NCBI GenBank assembly: GCA_946479285.1
Contig: CAMLFH010000023.1
Location: forward strand, 1 to 64,000
Source of the DNA: an uncultured Flavobacteriales bacterium
Lineage (GTDB): Bacteria; Bacteroidota; Bacteroidia; Flavobacteriales; Crocinitomicaceae
Direction: 5' to 3'
DNA: 64,000 bases
The notes beneath the pieces were generated by a model. That model was not told where the DNA came from. It saw only the letters and a list, made by a program, of their open reading frames with translations, and did no database searches. Below are positions 63,201-64,000 of the stretch, piece after piece; position 1 is the first letter of the stretch; every line of letters starts with the position of its first letter. The position numbers and the translations under genes are program-made.

Positions 63201-63799
63201 AAGGACATACCGGAGATAAGTCTCTAAAGGTTTCAAATTCAACAGGAGCGATTTTCCTCCAACGAAGATTAAATCTTACAGAAGGAAAAGAATACCAGTT
63301 TTCGGGATGGTTTAGTACTGAAAACAACCTTTCATTGCAAACTTTACACAACAGCACTGAGTATTTTATGCAGCCCTTTAAGGTGGAATTTATGGATGCT
63401 TCCAATGCTGTGCTTAGTAGTGTTACATACAAAGAAGCTGACATCTTGCAGGGAACTTTTATTGATGAGTGGCAAAAATTCACACTAAACTTCACCATGC
63501 CTGCTGGTGCCAAATATGTACGTTTTACACTTCCGCTTGCAAAAGAAGTTAATGTTGGAAATGGTGAGTTTGTACAGTATTCCCTCTTTGATGACTTGCG
63601 TGTACAACCGCGTGATGCAGGAATGAGCACTTATGTGTACAACAATGAAAATCAGCGCCTGGAAGCCGAACTGGATGAGAACAACTATGCTACGTTCTAT
63701 TACTACAATGGAGAAGGACAATTATTCCTGGTGAAGCGTGAGACTGAAAAGGGGATTATAACAGTACAAGAATCCAGAACATCACTTAAAAGAGAGTAA
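57293..63799 (+). CDS. giant Rhs-family-like exported protein
   Basis: 2168 residues. A hydrophobic segment (about 14-36) then the Bacteroidota N-terminal Rhs/SpvB-like block MVDPFTGDFTYNIPLFNLPGPNGGYPVNLAYHSG (about 55-90) and GLGWNINMGTISRQV. The body is long and beta-rich; near residues 1960-2100 is a carbohydrate-binding-like jelly-roll segment (GKGHTGDKSLKVS ... GKEYQFSGWF). The tail (YYYNGEGQLFLVKRETEKGI) resembles the typical C-terminus of these proteins. No Rhs repeat core and no toxin domain were seen. Likely a secreted/surface protein exported by the neighbouring T2SS-like system. Confidence 0.85.
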   Translation: MMILRIRENKFFKTTVFLLIVQLLTESLGLNYVLAGDGGPTQPEVHSFEPMGTTQMVDPFTGDFTYNIPLFNLPGPNGGYPVNLAYHSGVQMDQEASWVGLGWNINMGTISRQVRNLPDDFSKDVVKIKTDEKPNWTIRTGLKGRFEFVGIDPQEAAPTISAGIDYYYNNYRGFGYSTDFGLSLKLRKVNEHDEGSKVAGDLGFNVKLDSREGVSGNIILGASLMDGVCSSTTKKSISVSTGFDRNGWQRSINIQGLADVKRAIKKKNPEGVSAGVTGGNSLSFTQPLVPVTTPQSMKGGSGSVNFGFGFNTPGVLTKMSFSTSFELSKLKNKNKEVNYYGIGYLYFQNQGSEEPEDERRVKDISTENDGLVHKDTRRLAIPTLTYDNYSVTGQGIGNSFRPHRTDIGNAETPYVHSEFHGGDLGVEVAIPNGTIRLGIDIGYSFSGSTVKPWPTGTTATAFSYTDASLIPSAYYKVYGDHAHDDLTANYGARIASNEPLAYAINEEDNFYNVQNLDQQGNAIITNNVRATRRKRAEDIEPFTNKAIMDGNYSASLIPEFALKYYNSSSWAGYNKLEDSYFQNYDGLRSTLPAHHIGGYIATNSDGLKYVYGLPAQSKKERDVTFSVAENTGMLNQTTTVADPSNYKLEGTNKYYNSVEKGTYAHSYMLTSILGEDYVDLDNEKGASDGDLGYWVKFNYYKAYDNFKWKSPYKDVNYSKGYKTNFKDGTANYSYGEKEVWYVATVETKTHVAEFILMDRDDCKEPSGEVNNTTGSNSYKKLDKINIYLKSERYANGSFNGSAKPIQTCHFQYFSNTTSLCKGSPDNTNSNGGKLTLEKVWFTYRNNASAATNPYVFEYNKTVGGTEITYDKFSVDKWGNYKPFTNADNPYVDPYVSKSVMDERAGLWNLKAINLPSGGRYEIDYESDTYAYVQNEVAMQMFKISSMSPYNESIDGLINSGQNGDAASRRVYFKLEKPIPVTTSQQQKEQMRKYIREGEYLYFKVNINLTKSNDSKETVGGYSRVGDIDVDATSVSGGNYLWGYVELEPLKVNGESTEYHPFTEVGARHIRYNQPEILVDNLPNADMDDLNKGTAISIATSMVSTIATIGSKFKKYTKSLYKDGDARLSGIDLDNSYLRMRTPDKVKFGGGHRVKEVRIYDNWAISTASGEASSYYGTVYEYDITDANGNTISSGVATYEPLVGGDENPMRNPVRGWEDKNVLAKNVANTYTEDPGNESIYPGASVGYSQVRILSKNTADKKSNFSGSAIQHYGGVTVQEFFTAKDFPIINKVTELQQNKTFRKSRLIVPAIFANVDRLRMAATQGYYTELNDMHGKVKGGKELALVVADNSNGYEEQVISSVEYDYFDEEKLTTNRAGETFITRTLKNEVDILFTDNDPNLSNLGNAKILPGTLATDIEFVPRTQYVNKKNISGSINLNFEFITPIPLFYPIPYFNWQEEKVGTVVTNKVVNKSGLLSKITAIQEGSKVETQNLVFDDLTGAPLLTTVTNDYGDKIYNYSILARDIYNRTGASYQNIGKSAYLTTPQTLTNGIQEITLQTPANGVIFVKGDRLMLIPVVPDLPGSSVYIEDTGRPKLLARYADQSGNNLQLEVSQAMTGTFYQAVIIQSGRKNNLTTPVSSIIALSDPTKNREVITCANNTPGLPDLMTFQMRKIDNVIGISASELGEYWYKDTRQITGTPSTWYNNAFYSKGFGGNFNPIRNYAYIADRTQSANVNLKLDGVMNDVPLFNFESILVQPSSNECKSNWRMTDQITLMNPSSNAIESKNTLNTFSASLYGRNGIEPIAVAGNAKTAEIGFESFEEYTTTAIDIDANSTNNLNFYSTNTNSGATVRMENRFDMRGTGGYGSITAPASFSASDYNSYVVRIHFDAFIEASSGTFFPKEERLVRLNASDLTITGTSISFTQTNNLFNIPEQFRRAWRGEIFLGKTVPNPGPSGGANLIQLFNGKGHTGDKSLKVSNSTGAIFLQRRLNLTEGKEYQFSGWFSTENNLSLQTLHNSTEYFMQPFKVEFMDASNAVLSSVTYKEADILQGTFIDEWQKFTLNFTMPAGAKYVRFTLPLAKEVNVGNGEFVQYSLFDDLRVQPRDAGMSTYVYNNENQRLEAELDENNYATFYYYNGEGQLFLVKRETEKGIITVQESRTSLKRE

Positions 63800-63801
63800 A
63801 T

Positions 63802-64000
63802 ATGAAAAGCATAAGTATTTTATTGGTGTTTTTTGGATTTGTTTTTCATTCTCAGGGACAAGAGCTGGTTTCTGAGTTCAAGACCATGTATTCCAAACTT
63901 GAAAAGCTCCGGAACTTTCGGTTCGAGGTCAAATACTCGACCAATGACACAACCGGAATTGATGACGAGGGAGTAGTAAGCGTATTGGTTACTCCCAAAG
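63802..64000 (+). CDS. partial exported protein, cut by the window end
   Basis: The first 66 codons are visible: a signal peptide (about 1-19, ISILLVFFGFVFHSQGQ) then FKTMYSKLEKLRNFRFEVKYSTND. It starts 2 nt after the giant gene, so in the same operon. The opening resembles LolA-like or outer-membrane lipoprotein-sorting folds, but too little is present to call it. Confidence 0.7.
   Translation, partial: MKSISILLVFFGFVFHSQGQELVSEFKTMYSKLEKLRNFRFEVKYSTNDTTGIDDEGVVSVLVTPK

Noticed and set aside
57293..63799. Polymorphic toxin reading of the Rhs-like giant
   Set aside because: The C-terminus is a common family tail, with no nuclease or other toxin domain and no immunity gene visible next to it.

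Overview
The window looks like chromosomal DNA of a Bacteroidota bacterium, most likely order Flavobacteriales (a Crocinitomicaceae/Fluviicola-like organism is a guess). The evidence is two proteins with C-terminal type IX secretion (T9SS) sorting domains, promoters of the Bacteroidota TAnnTTTG type, many paralogous AraC and HxlR regulators, TPR-sensor proteins and low-to-moderate GC. I see no tRNA, rRNA, CRISPR array, intact insertion sequence or prophage.

Region 1 (1-24.8 kb) is a stress-survival district. It holds a YtxH-type protein, a DUF892 ferritin-like protein, two sister AraC-type regulators, a 50-residue DUF5670/lmo0937-like membrane peptide, a YflT-like stress protein, a Ku-LigD-permease operon (NHEJ), a complete cyanophycin operon (synthetase, cyanophycinase, isoaspartyl peptidase), DUF4142 and DUF2383 ferritin-like proteins, a second cyanophycinase, an MscS channel and a TPR-SpoIIE phosphatase. 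Reading the intergenic DNA shows one composite promoter repeated at six or more of these genes: TGTAAA-N15-TGTAAG-N20/21-TAnnTTTG. Three copies drive short non-coding stretches that end in the same GGTTAGGT plus GC-rich hairpin, so they look like a family of small RNAs or leaders. This shared promoter and its small RNAs are the strongest candidate for an undescribed system here.

Region 2 (24.8-42.2 kb) is ordinary accessory metabolism and regulation: VOC protein, acyl-CoA dehydrogenase, aldo/keto reductase, SDRs, HD hydrolase, HxlR, AraC and Crp/Fnr regulators, DUF2306 protein, TPR-HTH protein, outer-membrane barrel, esterase, a PKD/T9SS protein and an AAC(3)-I-like acetyltransferase. A Crp/Fnr-like gene and the SDR after it carry the same 16-bp palindrome at the same distance from their -7 elements. 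Two regulator genes appear to be leaderless.

Region 3 (42.5-64 kb) is a type II secretion/type IV pilus-like system. A 13-gene minus-strand operon encodes GspK/I/J-like minor pseudopilins, GspF, GspG, a minimal prepilin peptidase, GspE, the secretin GspD, GspL/M-like proteins, a fibronectin-like lipoprotein and a GspC/PilP-like protein. It has overlapping stop/start codons almost throughout and no PilT-like retraction ATPase. Divergently, a plus-strand operon encodes exported proteins: a small secreted protein, a DNRLRE-type protein, a Skp/OmpH-like protein, an unknown protein, a 2168-residue Rhs-family-like giant and a partial gene cut by the window edge. The giant and the DNRLRE-type protein are plausible cargo or surface partners of the secretion machine.
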